Origin: Erwinia sp.
GTDB taxonomy: Bacteria > Pseudomonadota > Gammaproteobacteria > Enterobacterales > Enterobacteriaceae
NCBI GenBank assembly: GCA_964016415.1
Contig: OZ024666.1
Location: 496,001 to 560,000, forward strand
DNA: 64,000 nt
Direction: 5' to 3'
A model generated the notes under the pieces. It made no database searches. It saw only the letters and a program-made list of their open reading frames with translations, and was not told the DNA's origin. Positions 51,953 to 61,912 of the stretch are shown here, in pieces (the stretch's first letter is position 1; every line of letters starts with the position of its first letter). The translations under genes and the position numbers were made by a program.

Positions 51953-52648
51953 CTGGTACACACCCTGTTTGAAGAGCAGGTGCGCCGTACGCCGGACGCC
52001 GTGGCGCTGCTGTGCGGGAACCGGGAGGTCAGCTACGACGCCCTGAACCGGCAGGCCAACCGGATCGCACACCGTCTTATCGCCCTCGGCGTACGCCCGG
52101 GGGATCGGGTGGCGCTGTGCGCGGAGCGCAGCGCAGCGGCGGTGGCCGGCATCCTGGGCGCCCTGAAGTCGGGGGCTGCCTACGTGCCCCTGGATCCGGA
52201 GTACCCGGAGGACCGGCTGCGCTTCATGCTGGAGGACGCGGCGCCGGCGGCGCTGCTGACGGAGGGGAGGCTGACCGGAATCCTGCCCGGGAATATGCCT
52301 GTTGTACTTCTCGGCGATGCGGCTCCTGCGGAGGAGCCGCGGGATTGGGAGCATGATCCGGACGCGTCGGCGCGCGGCCTCACGGCCCGCAGCCTCGCCT
52401 ACATTATCTACACGTCGGGCTCGACCGGCCGCCCTAAGGGGGTGATGGTCGAGCATGGAAATATCACGTGGTTATTTTTAAATACAAAAGACAAATTCCA
52501 CTTTGACAGTAAAGACACCGGAGTCTATTTCATTCATTGTCATTTGACTTTTCCGTCTGGGAACTTTGGGAGCGCTTTCCTCTGGGGGAGATTAGTAATA
52601 GTCGATAAGATATGCACTAGGTCTCTGGTGACTTCTATGCTTTATTAA
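51569..52648 (+). CDS. NRPS fragment 4: end of C3 and N-terminal part of A3
   Basis: True frame about 51538-52518. C3 end with SAREQAPERPVLELSV-like linker, then A3 with LAYIIYTSGSTGRPKG. After VMVEHGNIT the AT-rich Thr-type core begins (52457); deletions of single bases at about 52519, 52569, 52583 and 52624 relative to A1 scramble the frame across A4-A5. The 51250-51537 piece (C3 middle) is in another frame. Confidence 0.7.
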   Translation: MAQRCSAVDDSLPLFSALFNYRHSEAESDSPLGEGVRLLSARERSNYPVGVSVDDLGSGFRLVVQASAEIGAQRVLGYLEQAVASLVAASEQAPERPVLELSVMPADERAHILDALSGGGPGTQPDALLVHTLFEEQVRRTPDAVALLCGNREVSYDALNRQANRIAHRLIALGVRPGDRVALCAERSAAAVAGILGALKSGAAYVPLDPEYPEDRLRFMLEDAAPAALLTEGRLTGILPGNMPVVLLGDAAPAEEPRDWEHDPDASARGLTARSLAYIIYTSGSTGRPKGVMVEHGNITWLFLNTKDKFHFDSKDTGVYFIHCHLTFPSGNFGSAFLWGRLVIVDKICTRSLVTSMLY

Positions 52649-52731
52649 ACAAGCATAAGGTTACAATTTAAGTCCAAACACCTAGCTATTTTAGGCAAAT
52701 AATATTCCACAAAGACCAAAAAAAGCTTTTC

Positions 52732-53610
52732 TTGAGATGCGTAATATTAGGTGGGGAGGCGCTTGACTGCGGTTCATTAAGCTCCTGGGTCAAGGTTCAC
52801 CCGTTGAGTGAAATAAAATTAGTTAATATGTATGGCATAACTGAAATAACGGTGCATGCTACTTATCATGAGATAACTCAACGCGATATTGATGCTCCGA
52901 CTCGGAAGATTGTTGGAAGGCCAATATATGACCTGGGAATATATATTCTCGACGGGAGCGGGCAGCCTGCCCCGGTAGGGGTGCCGGGCGAGATTTACAT
53001 CGGCGGGGCCGGCGTTGCCCGCGGCTACCACAATCTTCCCGAGCTGACGGACGCGCGCTTTCTCGACGACCCGTTTACCGCGCGGGGCGAAAAGATGTAT
53101 CGGTCCGGTGACGTGGGGCGCTGGCTGGCGGACGGAAACATCGAATACCTCGGGAGAAACGACGCGCAGGTTAAACTCCGGGGGTTCCGCATCGAGCCCG
53201 GGGAGGTTGACGCGGCGCTGCTGCGCTGCGACGGCGTGCTGGAGGCGCGGACCTGCGTGCGCGAGGACGCGCCGGGAGACAGGCGGCTGGTGTCCTACGT
53301 GCTGGCAGAGGGCGGGGCGGAGCCCCGGCCGGCCGCGCTGCGCTCCGCGCTCGCCGGGCGGCTGCCGGAGTACATGCTGCCGGAGGCCTTCGTCACGCTG
53401 GCGGCGTTCCCCGTGACGCCGAACGGCAAGCTGGACTACGCGGCGCTGCCAGCGCCGGAGCTTGGCGCGCGGGTGAGCCGCGCTTACGAGGCGCCGCTCG
53501 GGCGGCAGGAGGTGCTGCTTGCCGGGCTGTGGGCGGAGCTGCTGGGGGTGCCGCGCGTCGGCCGGCAGGACAACTTCTTCGAGCTCGGGGGCACTCCCTG
53601 CTGCTGGTGA
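52732..53610 (+). CDS. NRPS fragment 5: C-terminal part of A3 and start of PCP3
   Basis: Starts inside the core (RCVILGGEALDCG, NMYGITEITVHA, as in A1) and continues through the A8-A10 motifs (YRSGDVGRW, GRNDAQVKLRGFRIEPGE, NGKLDY). Near-identical to A1 here. A 1-bp deletion in the G run of CTCGGGGG(G)CACTCC at about 53590 breaks the PCP3 GGHS motif. Confidence 0.7.
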   Translation: MRCVILGGEALDCGSLSSWVKVHPLSEIKLVNMYGITEITVHATYHEITQRDIDAPTRKIVGRPIYDLGIYILDGSGQPAPVGVPGEIYIGGAGVARGYHNLPELTDARFLDDPFTARGEKMYRSGDVGRWLADGNIEYLGRNDAQVKLRGFRIEPGEVDAALLRCDGVLEARTCVREDAPGDRRLVSYVLAEGGAEPRPAALRSALAGRLPEYMLPEAFVTLAAFPVTPNGKLDYAALPAPELGARVSRAYEAPLGRQEVLLAGLWAELLGVPRVGRQDNFFELGGTPCCW

Positions 53611-54674
53611 CCCTGACGGCCAGGCTTGGCCTGCGGGGCTTGTCACTCGCGGCGCGCGCGGCCTTCTCCTCGCCGGTGCTGGCGGACATGGCCCGCGAGC
53701 TCGTCAGCCTGCGCACCGCCGTGGTCCCGCCGGACAGCCTGATCCCGGACGGCTGCCAGTCGATTGCCCCCGCCATGCTCCCGATGGTGGCCCTCTCTGC
53801 CGCCGACATCAGCCAGATTGCCCGCCAGGCGGGCGGCGCCGCTAACGTGCAGGACGTCTACCCGCTCGCTCCGCTGCAGGCGGGGATCCTCTTTCACCAC
53901 ATGCTCGAGAAGCAGGGTGACATCTACGTGTCACAGGCACTCTTCTCCTTCGACGGCCGGCCGCGGCTGGAGCGTTTTCTGACCGCGCTGCAGGAGGTTA
54001 TCGATCGGCACGATATCCTGAGGACGGCGTTCTGCTGGCAGAGCGTGGCGCAGCCCGTACAGGTGGTTTGCCGCCGGGCCGAGCTCCGGCCCGGCGAGCA
54101 CGACCTGCAAGACCGCGCCGGCCTGCTTGCGCTGACCGACCCGCGCCGGCACCGCCTGGATCTTACGCAGGCGCCGCTTCTTGCCGCCGACGCTGCGCAG
54201 GATCGCGCCACCGGCGAGTGGCTGCTCGTGCTGCGCTTTCACCACCTTATTGTCGATCACGTTACGCTGGATCTGATGTTTGAGGAGCTTAACGCTGTGC
54301 TGGCGGGCCGCGGGGACGAGCTGCCGCCGGCCGTTCCCTACCGCAATTTTATCGCGCGCACGCTGGCCGAACCGGCCGCGGAGCACGAACGCTACTTCAG
54401 GGATATGCTGGGCGACGTTGACGAGCCGACGGCCCCGTTCGGCGCGGGCAGCATGCTAAGCGCCGCGGACGAGGCGGGGAGGCCGTCGGCCTGCTCGATG
54501 CGTCGCTGTCGCGCGCGGTGCGTGCGCAGGCGGCGCTGCTGGGAACGAGTCCGGGGGTGTTGTTCCATCTGGCCTGGGCGCTCGTGCTCGCCAAAACCTC
54601 CGGTCGGGAGGACGTCGTCTTCGGCACCGTGCTGCTCGGGCGCATGCAGGGCGGAAGCGCGGATGAACGCATGA
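53529..54674 (+). CDS. NRPS fragment 6: PCP3 end and first part of C4
   Basis: True frame about 53590-54477: GHSLLLVTLTARLGL, then C4 DVYPLAPLQAGILFHHMLEKQGD and LRFHHLIVDHVTLD. A 1-bp deletion in GAGGCGGGG(G)AGG at about 54478, at the same place as in C3 (51250), shifts the frame. Confidence 0.7.
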   Translation: MGGAAGGAARRPAGQLLRARGHSLLLVTLTARLGLRGLSLAARAAFSSPVLADMARELVSLRTAVVPPDSLIPDGCQSIAPAMLPMVALSAADISQIARQAGGAANVQDVYPLAPLQAGILFHHMLEKQGDIYVSQALFSFDGRPRLERFLTALQEVIDRHDILRTAFCWQSVAQPVQVVCRRAELRPGEHDLQDRAGLLALTDPRRHRLDLTQAPLLAADAAQDRATGEWLLVLRFHHLIVDHVTLDLMFEELNAVLAGRGDELPPAVPYRNFIARTLAEPAAEHERYFRDMLGDVDEPTAPFGAGSMLSAADEAGRPSACSMRRCRARCVRRRRCWERVRGCCSIWPGRSCSPKPPVGRTSSSAPCCSGACRAEARMNA

Positions 54675-54798
54675 TGGGGCTGCTGGTCAATACGCTTCCG
54701 ATCCGGATACGCCTGGCCGGTGCGGGGGTTGGCGAGGCCATACGCTATACGGCCGATGCGCTCGGGGGCTGCTTGAACACGAGCAGGCCTCTCTGGCC

Positions 54799-55395
54799 AT
54801 GGCTCAGCGGTGCAGCGCGGTGGACGACTCCCTGCCGCTGTTCAGCGCGCTGTTCAACTATCGCCACAGCGAGGCCGAAAGCGACAGCCCGCTTGGAGAG
54901 GGAGTGAGACTGCTTTCAGCGAGGGAGCGCAGCAACTACCCCGTGGGCGTCTCGGTAGACGATTTGGGCAGCGGCTTCCGCCTTGTGGTACAGGCCTCCG
55001 CGGAGATCGGGGCGCAGCGCGTTCTTGGGTATCTCGAGCAGGCGGTGGCGAGCCTGGTGGCCGCCTCGGAGCAGGCCCCGGAGCGGCCGGTGCTGGAGCT
55101 TTCCGTAATGCCGGCGGACGAGCGCGCGCACATTCTCGACGCGCTCAGCGGCGGCGGCCCTGGTACGCAGCCGGATGCACTGCTGGTACACACCCTGTTT
55201 GAAGAGCAGGTGCGCCGTACGCCGGACGCCGTGGCGCTGCTGTGCGGGAACCGGGAGGTCAGCTACGACGCCCTGAACCGGCAGGCCAACCGGATCGCAC
55301 ACCGTCTTATCGCCCTCGGCGTACGCCCGGGGATCGGGTGGCGCTGTGCGCGGAGCGCAGCGCAGCGGCGGTGGCCGGCATCCTGGGCGCCCTGA
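54799..55395 (+). CDS. NRPS fragment 7: end of C4 and start of A4
   Basis: True frame about 54767-55330. C4 end (LFNYRHSEAESD, SARERSNYPVGV), linker, and A4 start (LFEEQVRRTPDAVALLCGNR). Deletions at 55330 (GCCCGGGG(G)ATC), about 55540 (TTCT(C)GGCG) and 55688 (GCGGGG(G)TTTGC) shift the frame three times in A4. Confidence 0.65.
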   Translation: MAQRCSAVDDSLPLFSALFNYRHSEAESDSPLGEGVRLLSARERSNYPVGVSVDDLGSGFRLVVQASAEIGAQRVLGYLEQAVASLVAASEQAPERPVLELSVMPADERAHILDALSGGGPGTQPDALLVHTLFEEQVRRTPDAVALLCGNREVSYDALNRQANRIAHRLIALGVRPGIGWRCARSAAQRRWPASWAP

Positions 55396-56800
55396 AGTCG
55401 GGGGCTGCCTACGTGCCCCTGGATCCGGAGTACCCGGAGGACCGGCTGCGCTTCATGCTGGAGGACGCGGCGCCGGCGGCGCTGCTGACGGAGGGGAGGC
55501 TGACCGGAATCCTGCCCGGGAATATGCCTGTTGTACTTCTGGCGATGCGGCTCCTGCGGAGGAGCCGCGGGATTGGGAGCATGATCCGGACGCGTCGGCG
55601 CGCGGCCTCACGGCCCGCAGCCTCGCCTACATTATCTACACGTCGGGCTCGACCGGCCGCCCTAAGGGGGTGATGGTCGAGCATGCGGGGTTTGCAATCT
55701 TGCGCAGGCGCAGATTGCCCGGTTCGGTGTGGGCGCGGAGAGCAGGGTGCTGCAGTTCGCGTCCCCGAGCTTCGATGCCAGCGTATCTGAGTGGTGCATG
55801 GCCCTGCTGTGCGGTGCGAGCCTCGTCATTGCGGACCGCGCGGCGCTGCTGCCGGGCGACACGCTGAACGAGACGCTGTCAGCCCGTGGGGTGACGCACG
55901 TCACGCTGCCCCCGGTGGCGGCCGGGCTGCTGCCGGAGAATGGAAAGCCGACGCAGCTTGCAGCGCTGATTGTCGCCGGCGAAGCCTGCCCGGCCTCTCT
56001 GGTGGAGCAGTGGGCGGGAAGAATCCACATGTTTAACGCATACGGGCCTACGGAAGGCACCGTGTGTGCCACCGTTCACGCCTGCAGTGCGGGGAGCGGA
56101 GGCCTGACGCCGATCGGCCGGCCGATACAGAACGTCCGGGTGTATATTCTCGACGGGAGCGGGCAGCCTGCCCCGGTAGGGGTACCGGGCGAGATTTACA
56201 TCGGCGGGGCCGGCGTTGCCCGCGGCTACCACAATCTTCCCGAGCTGACGGACGCGCGCTTTCTCGACGACCCGTTTACCGCGCGGGGCGAAAAGATGTA
56301 CCGGTCCGGTGACGTGGGGCGCTGGCTGGCGGACGGAAACATCGAATACCTCGGGAGAAACGACGCGCAGGTTAAACTCCGGGGGTTCCGCATCGAGCCC
56401 GGGGAGGTTGACGCGGCGCTGCTGCGCTGCGACGGCGTGCTGGAGGCGCGGACCTGCGTGCGCGAGGACGCGCCGGGAGACAGGCGGCTGGTGTCCTACG
56501 TGCTGGCAGAGGGCGGGGCGGAGCCCCGGCCGGCCGCGCTGCGCTCCGCGCTCGCCGGGCGGCTGCCGGAGTACATGCTGCCGGAGGCCTTCGTCACGCT
56601 GGCGGCGTTCCCCGTGACGCCGAACGGCAAGCTGGACTACGCGGCGCTGCCAGCGCCGGAGCTTGGCGCGCGGGTGAGCCGCGCTTACGAGGCGCCGCTC
56701 GGGCGGCAGGAGGTGCTGCTTGCCGGGCTGTGGGCGGAGCTGCTGGGGGTGCCGCGCGTCGGCCGGCAGGACAACTTCTTCGAGCTCGGGGGGCACTCGA
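55183..56800 (+). repeat. NRPS repeat unit 4, partial (A4-half PCP4)
   Basis: Near-identical to unit 2 up to GGGGGGCACTC in the PCP4 GGHS motif, where similarity stops abruptly and AT-rich TE-proximal sequence begins. Confidence 0.9.
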
Positions 56801-57693
56801 TAAAAGCTGTAGTTTTATTATCAAAACTTCGAACGAATAACTATGATGTCGGCCTGAGGGATTTACTAATTAATCCAACGTTGAGGAAACAGGCTGGGGT
56901 GATAAGGGGTGATAACGATCCGTTACTTTGTTGTGAACTAAAAAACCCAGTTGAGATAAAGGAAGGGGCCGGCGACACACCACTGTTTATGGTCCATGAG
57001 TCCACTGGTGAGCCGATGGTATATTCAAGGTTAAGCTCGCTGTTAAATGATAGTATTCCGGTTTATATCCTACATGCATTAGATCTTTCATCATCCGATT
57101 CGCGACCAAGCACATTAAGTGAGCTGGCAGAAATTCATTTCGAGAGAATAAAATCGGTTCAGCCGAGTGGCCCATACAGAATGCTGGGCTGGTCATTAGG
57201 AGGGTTGTTATCACTTGAAATAGCGAAAAAAATAATAGATGGGGGTGATTGCATAAGTTTTTTAGGTATGGTGGATACTTATTACTCTTATGACAATATT
57301 GAAGTGGTGCGGGAAGTTATCCACTCCAAAGTACCAGGTAAACAAATTGAGCATAAGAGAGCCTTAGTGCCAAATGGCACACCCTTAGTCATGGATATTG
57401 TCGATAAAGCCATAAGTAGTGGTTTTATCGAAGAGGATAAGAGAAACGAATACTTAAATAACATTTGTTATCTCACAAGTCTTGCCAATGGTTACACGAG
57501 CGACCCTATTGCTGTTGATCTGGTTTTATACGCAGCATCATTAGAAAACGCAGATAAAATAGATAGAGGATGGGGTAGTGTAATAAAAGGAAGGTTAACA
57601 GTTATGGAAATGTCAGCCGATCACTTTTCAATAATGGGAGGGGTTAATGTAGAAAAAGTTGCTTCCAGCATAAATAAATTTTTAGCAAAATAA
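55729..57693 (+). CDS. NRPS fragment 8: A4 core (Tyr-like), PCP4 and thioesterase
   Basis: 654 residues open to the gene end. A4 has FDASVSEWCM, LIVAGEACP and NAYGPTEGTVCA, the same Tyr-like code as A2. PCP4 Ser is in FFELGGHSIKAVVLL. The type I thioesterase (about residues 415-654) has the nucleophile in GWSLGG (486), a candidate Asp in MVDTYYSYD and His in ADHFSIMGG, so it can release the peptide by hydrolysis or cyclisation. Base composition switches from GC-rich to AT-rich right after GGHS at about 56800. Confidence 0.88.
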   Translation: MGAESRVLQFASPSFDASVSEWCMALLCGASLVIADRAALLPGDTLNETLSARGVTHVTLPPVAAGLLPENGKPTQLAALIVAGEACPASLVEQWAGRIHMFNAYGPTEGTVCATVHACSAGSGGLTPIGRPIQNVRVYILDGSGQPAPVGVPGEIYIGGAGVARGYHNLPELTDARFLDDPFTARGEKMYRSGDVGRWLADGNIEYLGRNDAQVKLRGFRIEPGEVDAALLRCDGVLEARTCVREDAPGDRRLVSYVLAEGGAEPRPAALRSALAGRLPEYMLPEAFVTLAAFPVTPNGKLDYAALPAPELGARVSRAYEAPLGRQEVLLAGLWAELLGVPRVGRQDNFFELGGHSIKAVVLLSKLRTNNYDVGLRDLLINPTLRKQAGVIRGDNDPLLCCELKNPVEIKEGAGDTPLFMVHESTGEPMVYSRLSSLLNDSIPVYILHALDLSSSDSRPSTLSELAEIHFERIKSVQPSGPYRMLGWSLGGLLSLEIAKKIIDGGDCISFLGMVDTYYSYDNIEVVREVIHSKVPGKQIEHKRALVPNGTPLVMDIVDKAISSGFIEEDKRNEYLNNICYLTSLANGYTSDPIAVDLVLYAASLENADKIDRGWGSVIKGRLTVMEMSADHFSIMGGVNVEKVASSINKFLAK

Positions 57694-57766
57694 AACATAG
57701 ATTCTTGGATGGCGTTATTCACCGTCATCCAGATATTTAACAGTCGAGATGGAAGGGGTTATTAAC

Positions 57767-59047
57767 ATGAAAAAAAACAAATTCAGTCTTAAGCATTATG
57801 CCGCGAAAAAAAGAATGAAATTATTTAGCCTCGGGGAGAAATCCTATCTGATACCAAACAACAACCTTCATGGGAAAGATATTGAGATTATCCTGCGCAA
57901 ATATAACGTTAAGACTAGCCCTAACTCTTTGACAAGGGAGGTAATTACTTATCTCCATCAGCCAGTAGATATACATATAGAAAATCTCGAGGATGGAGAG
58001 TTCTATAATAGTGTGCAGAAGGTAGTCTTCACTTTATTATTAAAAAATAAGGACACATTATCTCTAAAGTTGAATGAGTTATTGGAGGTTAACACTTTTC
58101 TTAATGACAGAAAAGCTGGTTTTTGTCGTTTGAGAGATGTTGTTGCAAAGATTTTGGTTGAGTTCTATTACGTATATCTATTCGGAAGCAAACCAGAAAG
58201 CTCTGAGGTTGAGATTTTTTATGATAACATAAAAGATTATATTTCAGCATTTGGTTTTTTAACTTTACCTGATACTAAAAAAAGGACAAGATGCTACGAT
58301 TTAATTTTAAGTAAATGTAATGATGGTTTTATAGGGGTACTGAATCTGGATGAAAAAAAACCTCTAACCAGAGAGGAAATAGCAAAAGTAATAATGGGAG
58401 TTTTCTTTGTTACGGGTGTCTTACAAATATCAGAGCTGGTTTCTAAATGCGTGGTCGAGTTGGCATGTAGCAACATTGATATATGTGAAAAAATAAATAA
58501 AGATAATAGTTTTTTAAAAAAATCAATCGCTGAGGCCCTTAGGGTTCACCCTCTCTTTGGGATAACTAATAGAATTATACCCCGCGATCACGTGTTGAAT
58601 GATAATGTTATCAAGGCAGGAACTAATGTTCTTTTCGATTTTAAGAGTCATCAAATGCACGGTTTTATTGAACCTGAAAAATTTCTTCCTGAACGATGGG
58701 ATGTTTTAAATGAAAATAAAGAGTGTTTTACTCCTTTTGGAGCAGGGCCCAGAAAATGCCCAGCAAAAAATATATCATTGCAAGTTTCTGAGCTCATACT
58801 ATCTGAGTTATTGAAAAGATTTGAGTTCCATAGCAGCATTTGCAATGATAGTTTTTCAACTAGCGGAGCATTGGTTTATTATTCATCTTATTCTAAAATG
58901 TCCATGCTAAAAGGTTTTAAAGTAAATATTTCCCTGCCAGTCATATATGCTCTTGATAGAACTGAGGTAGTCTATAATTCAATAAGATCTATATATAACA
59001 CTCGAAAAGTTGAGGGGATACTAAGGGTTGGATATAGAGGGAGTTAA
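57767..59047 (+). CDS. Cytochrome P450
   Basis: 426-residue soluble P450, 73 bp after the NRPS. I chose ATG 57767 (MKKNKFSLKHYAAKK) because GGAAGGGG lies 8-15 nt upstream; an in-frame ATG at 57749 has no RBS. ExxR is in EALRVHP (about 255), PERW in FLPERWD (about 307), and the haem-thiolate loop FTPFGAGPRKCPAKN gives Cys331. The I-helix region (GVFFVTGVLQISEL, about 210) lacks the usual acid-alcohol pair. Probably oxidises or cross-links the NRPS product (inference). AT-rich like C1 and TE. Confidence 0.88.
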   Translation: MKKNKFSLKHYAAKKRMKLFSLGEKSYLIPNNNLHGKDIEIILRKYNVKTSPNSLTREVITYLHQPVDIHIENLEDGEFYNSVQKVVFTLLLKNKDTLSLKLNELLEVNTFLNDRKAGFCRLRDVVAKILVEFYYVYLFGSKPESSEVEIFYDNIKDYISAFGFLTLPDTKKRTRCYDLILSKCNDGFIGVLNLDEKKPLTREEIAKVIMGVFFVTGVLQISELVSKCVVELACSNIDICEKINKDNSFLKKSIAEALRVHPLFGITNRIIPRDHVLNDNVIKAGTNVLFDFKSHQMHGFIEPEKFLPERWDVLNENKECFTPFGAGPRKCPAKNISLQVSELILSELLKRFEFHSSICNDSFSTSGALVYYSSYSKMSMLKGFKVNISLPVIYALDRTEVVYNSIRSIYNTRKVEGILRVGYRGS

Positions 59048-59371
59048 TTTGTTGGATTTGTTAATGAGCAACGAGAATCATTGCCATTAACGAACTAATA
59101 ATAAAACACTCCACTTTCAAAGAGGTATTAATCTAAAGATGTAGCGTAAATAATAATGTTAAATATGACTGTGCCATGGGGTTGTGCTTTCTATCCTAAT
59201 ATCTCGCCCTCTGTCTCCTGGGGGGGGAGGTAGCTTCAATTAGAAATTATCAGTTCGGTCTAAGTACATACCATCGCCATTACCACCCCAGCAGTGGCTT
59301 TCTGAAGCTTAGTAATCATATTTTTTACAAACATAATCGTAAGACTGAAGTAGCACACTGTTACTGCCACC
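59048..59371. other. Region between P450 and IS copy 2 without genes
   Basis: About 320 bases, AT-rich, no credible ORF. No clear terminator for the NRPS-P450 transcript was seen. Confidence 0.5.
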
Positions 59372-59442
59372 TGTAGTGGCACACTGAATTTGGCCACCTG
59401 AGCAGAGGTGATATGCTCACCTCAACATCTTATAGGTAACCA

Positions 59443-60608
<1,166 letters not shown>

Positions 60609-60616
60609 CCACTACA

Positions 60617-61912
60617 TTATGCATCCTCCGCTTTCGGTGAAGTGAAGGCGTCAGGTAATGTCACGGAGACAGTCGTTCCCTGGCCCTCAATGCTTTCAAT
60701 CTTTAATTGTCCGTGTAGTCCCTCAACGATGGTCTTGCAGATATACAGACCAAGACCGTAGCCGCCTGATTCGCGTTGCCTCGACTGATCGGCCCGCCAG
60801 AATGGTTCGGTCAGGAAGGGCAGTTGATCTGCGGCAATGCCTATACCGCGGTCAATCACGGCAATCTGCAGTCCATTCTGGTGTTCACTGATAGCAATCG
60901 TGATGGGCTGTGAACGGCCATAAAATAGTGCGTTGCCTATCAGATTACGCATTAATACCGCCATCATGACCGGGTGACTATAAAAGAGTGGCCGGGGCGC
61001 CGTTATCTCGATTTCAATCGTATTTTTACCGTTTTGATGCTCTGTGACGATCTCGTTGAAAAATTTATGCAGTTCAATTTTCTGTAAACTTATCTCTCCC
61101 TCTCCTGATTGCGTTTTCTCGGTGTAGAGAATGGCGTCGAGGATGCGTTCGACATTGATGATGTCGCCGAGAATCGCCAGGCGAAGAGGTTCATCAGTTA
61201 CCAAATCTTTGCGGACTTTTAAGCGTGCCAGTGGGGTGCGCACCTCGTGAGGAATTGCCAGCAGCATGTGCCGGCGGGCCTCATGAATATGGTGCAGACG
61301 ATGCAACATTTTATTGAAACTGTCAGCGAGAGTGCGGTACTCGCCATAGGTGCGATCAAGGGGAATACGGTAGTTTAAATCACCCTCATCGGCATGTTTC
61401 ACCCCACGGCGTAATTCGATAAAGGGGCGGGTAATCAGATGAATCGAGTAGAAATTGGCCAGTAAGATGAAAGTGATGGCAGCAATGACCCAGCCTATCA
61501 AACTCAATGCCTGCGAGGAGAGCGAACGGCCAAATTGCGGCAGTACGATGAAATGATCGTCGCGGTGTGCTGCCGCCATATAATGGTCGCCATTGGCAAT
61601 CATCCCTATGCCATCAGGATCACGTAAGGCCATGCGCAGCAGAGACTGGTAAGCGGCAAATTCAGGGGACTTCATTTCATCCTGTGGAATAATCTGTAAG
61701 TGAACACCATCAATATTGAGATTCACTAACTGTTCGGGGGTTTTATCCATCACGAGGTTGGAGAACAGCGTGATGGATAAATACCGGCGAGGGTGTTCAT
61801 CGGCGACGCGTTGTAAGGAAAACACTAACACTACTACCAGTATCCCGGTCGATATCACTGTATTGAGTAACAACATGGAGAATACGTTTCGGGAAGAAAA
61901 CCATTTAATCAT
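60617..61912 (-). CDS. Two-component sensor histidine kinase
   Basis: 431 residues. I start at ATG 61912 (MIKWFSSRNVFSMLLLN), which overlaps the regulator stop (AATGATTAA). N-terminal membrane helix (about 9-30), periplasmic sensor region, second helix (about 155-180), HAMP, and the H-box IPHEVRTPLARL (His). N-box LMRNLIGNALFYG, G1 DRGIGIAAD, G2 GGYGLGLYICK. Cognate of the OmpR-type regulator upstream. The stop lies directly against the IS end but is outside it, so the gene seems complete. Confidence 0.9.
   Translation of the reverse strand: MIKWFSSRNVFSMLLLNTVISTGILVVVLVFSLQRVADEHPRRYLSITLFSNLVMDKTPEQLVNLNIDGVHLQIIPQDEMKSPEFAAYQSLLRMALRDPDGIGMIANGDHYMAAAHRDDHFIVLPQFGRSLSSQALSLIGWVIAAITFILLANFYSIHLITRPFIELRRGVKHADEGDLNYRIPLDRTYGEYRTLADSFNKMLHRLHHIHEARRHMLLAIPHEVRTPLARLKVRKDLVTDEPLRLAILGDIINVERILDAILYTEKTQSGEGEISLQKIELHKFFNEIVTEHQNGKNTIEIEITAPRPLFYSHPVMMAVLMRNLIGNALFYGRSQPITIAISEHQNGLQIAVIDRGIGIAADQLPFLTEPFWRADQSRQRESGGYGLGLYICKTIVEGLHGQLKIESIEGQGTTVSVTLPDAFTSPKAEDA

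Larger units (their letters stand above)
51953..55182 (+). repeat. NRPS repeat unit 3 (A3-PCP3-C4)
   Basis: Third unit; the A-domain N- and C-terminal parts match units 2 and 4, while the AT-rich core at 52457-52941 matches that of unit 1 apart from small indels. Confidence 0.9.
44110..57693 (+). pseudogene. Four-module NRPS gene (C-A-PCP)x4-TE, frame-disrupted
   Basis: Non-ribosomal peptide synthetase, about 4500 codons if in frame. Domains: C1 44110-45500, A1 45511-47005, PCP1 47040-47250, C2 47416-48700, A2 48748-50215, PCP2 50262-50470, C3 50627-51900, A3 51953-53450, PCP3 53490-53690, C4 53860-55140, A4 55183-56640, PCP4 56690-56900, TE 56960-57693. A pockets: DFWSIGMVHK (A1, A3; near Thr) and DASTIAAVCK (A2, A4; near Tyr). 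About fourteen single-base indels break the frame (46744, 47491, 51250, 51538, 52519-52624 several, 53590, 54478, 54767, 55330, 55540, 55688), mostly in G/C runs. Relatedness of the repeats lets each be located. Predicted product: acyl-Thr-Tyr-Thr-Tyr tetrapeptide. Confidence 0.85.
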
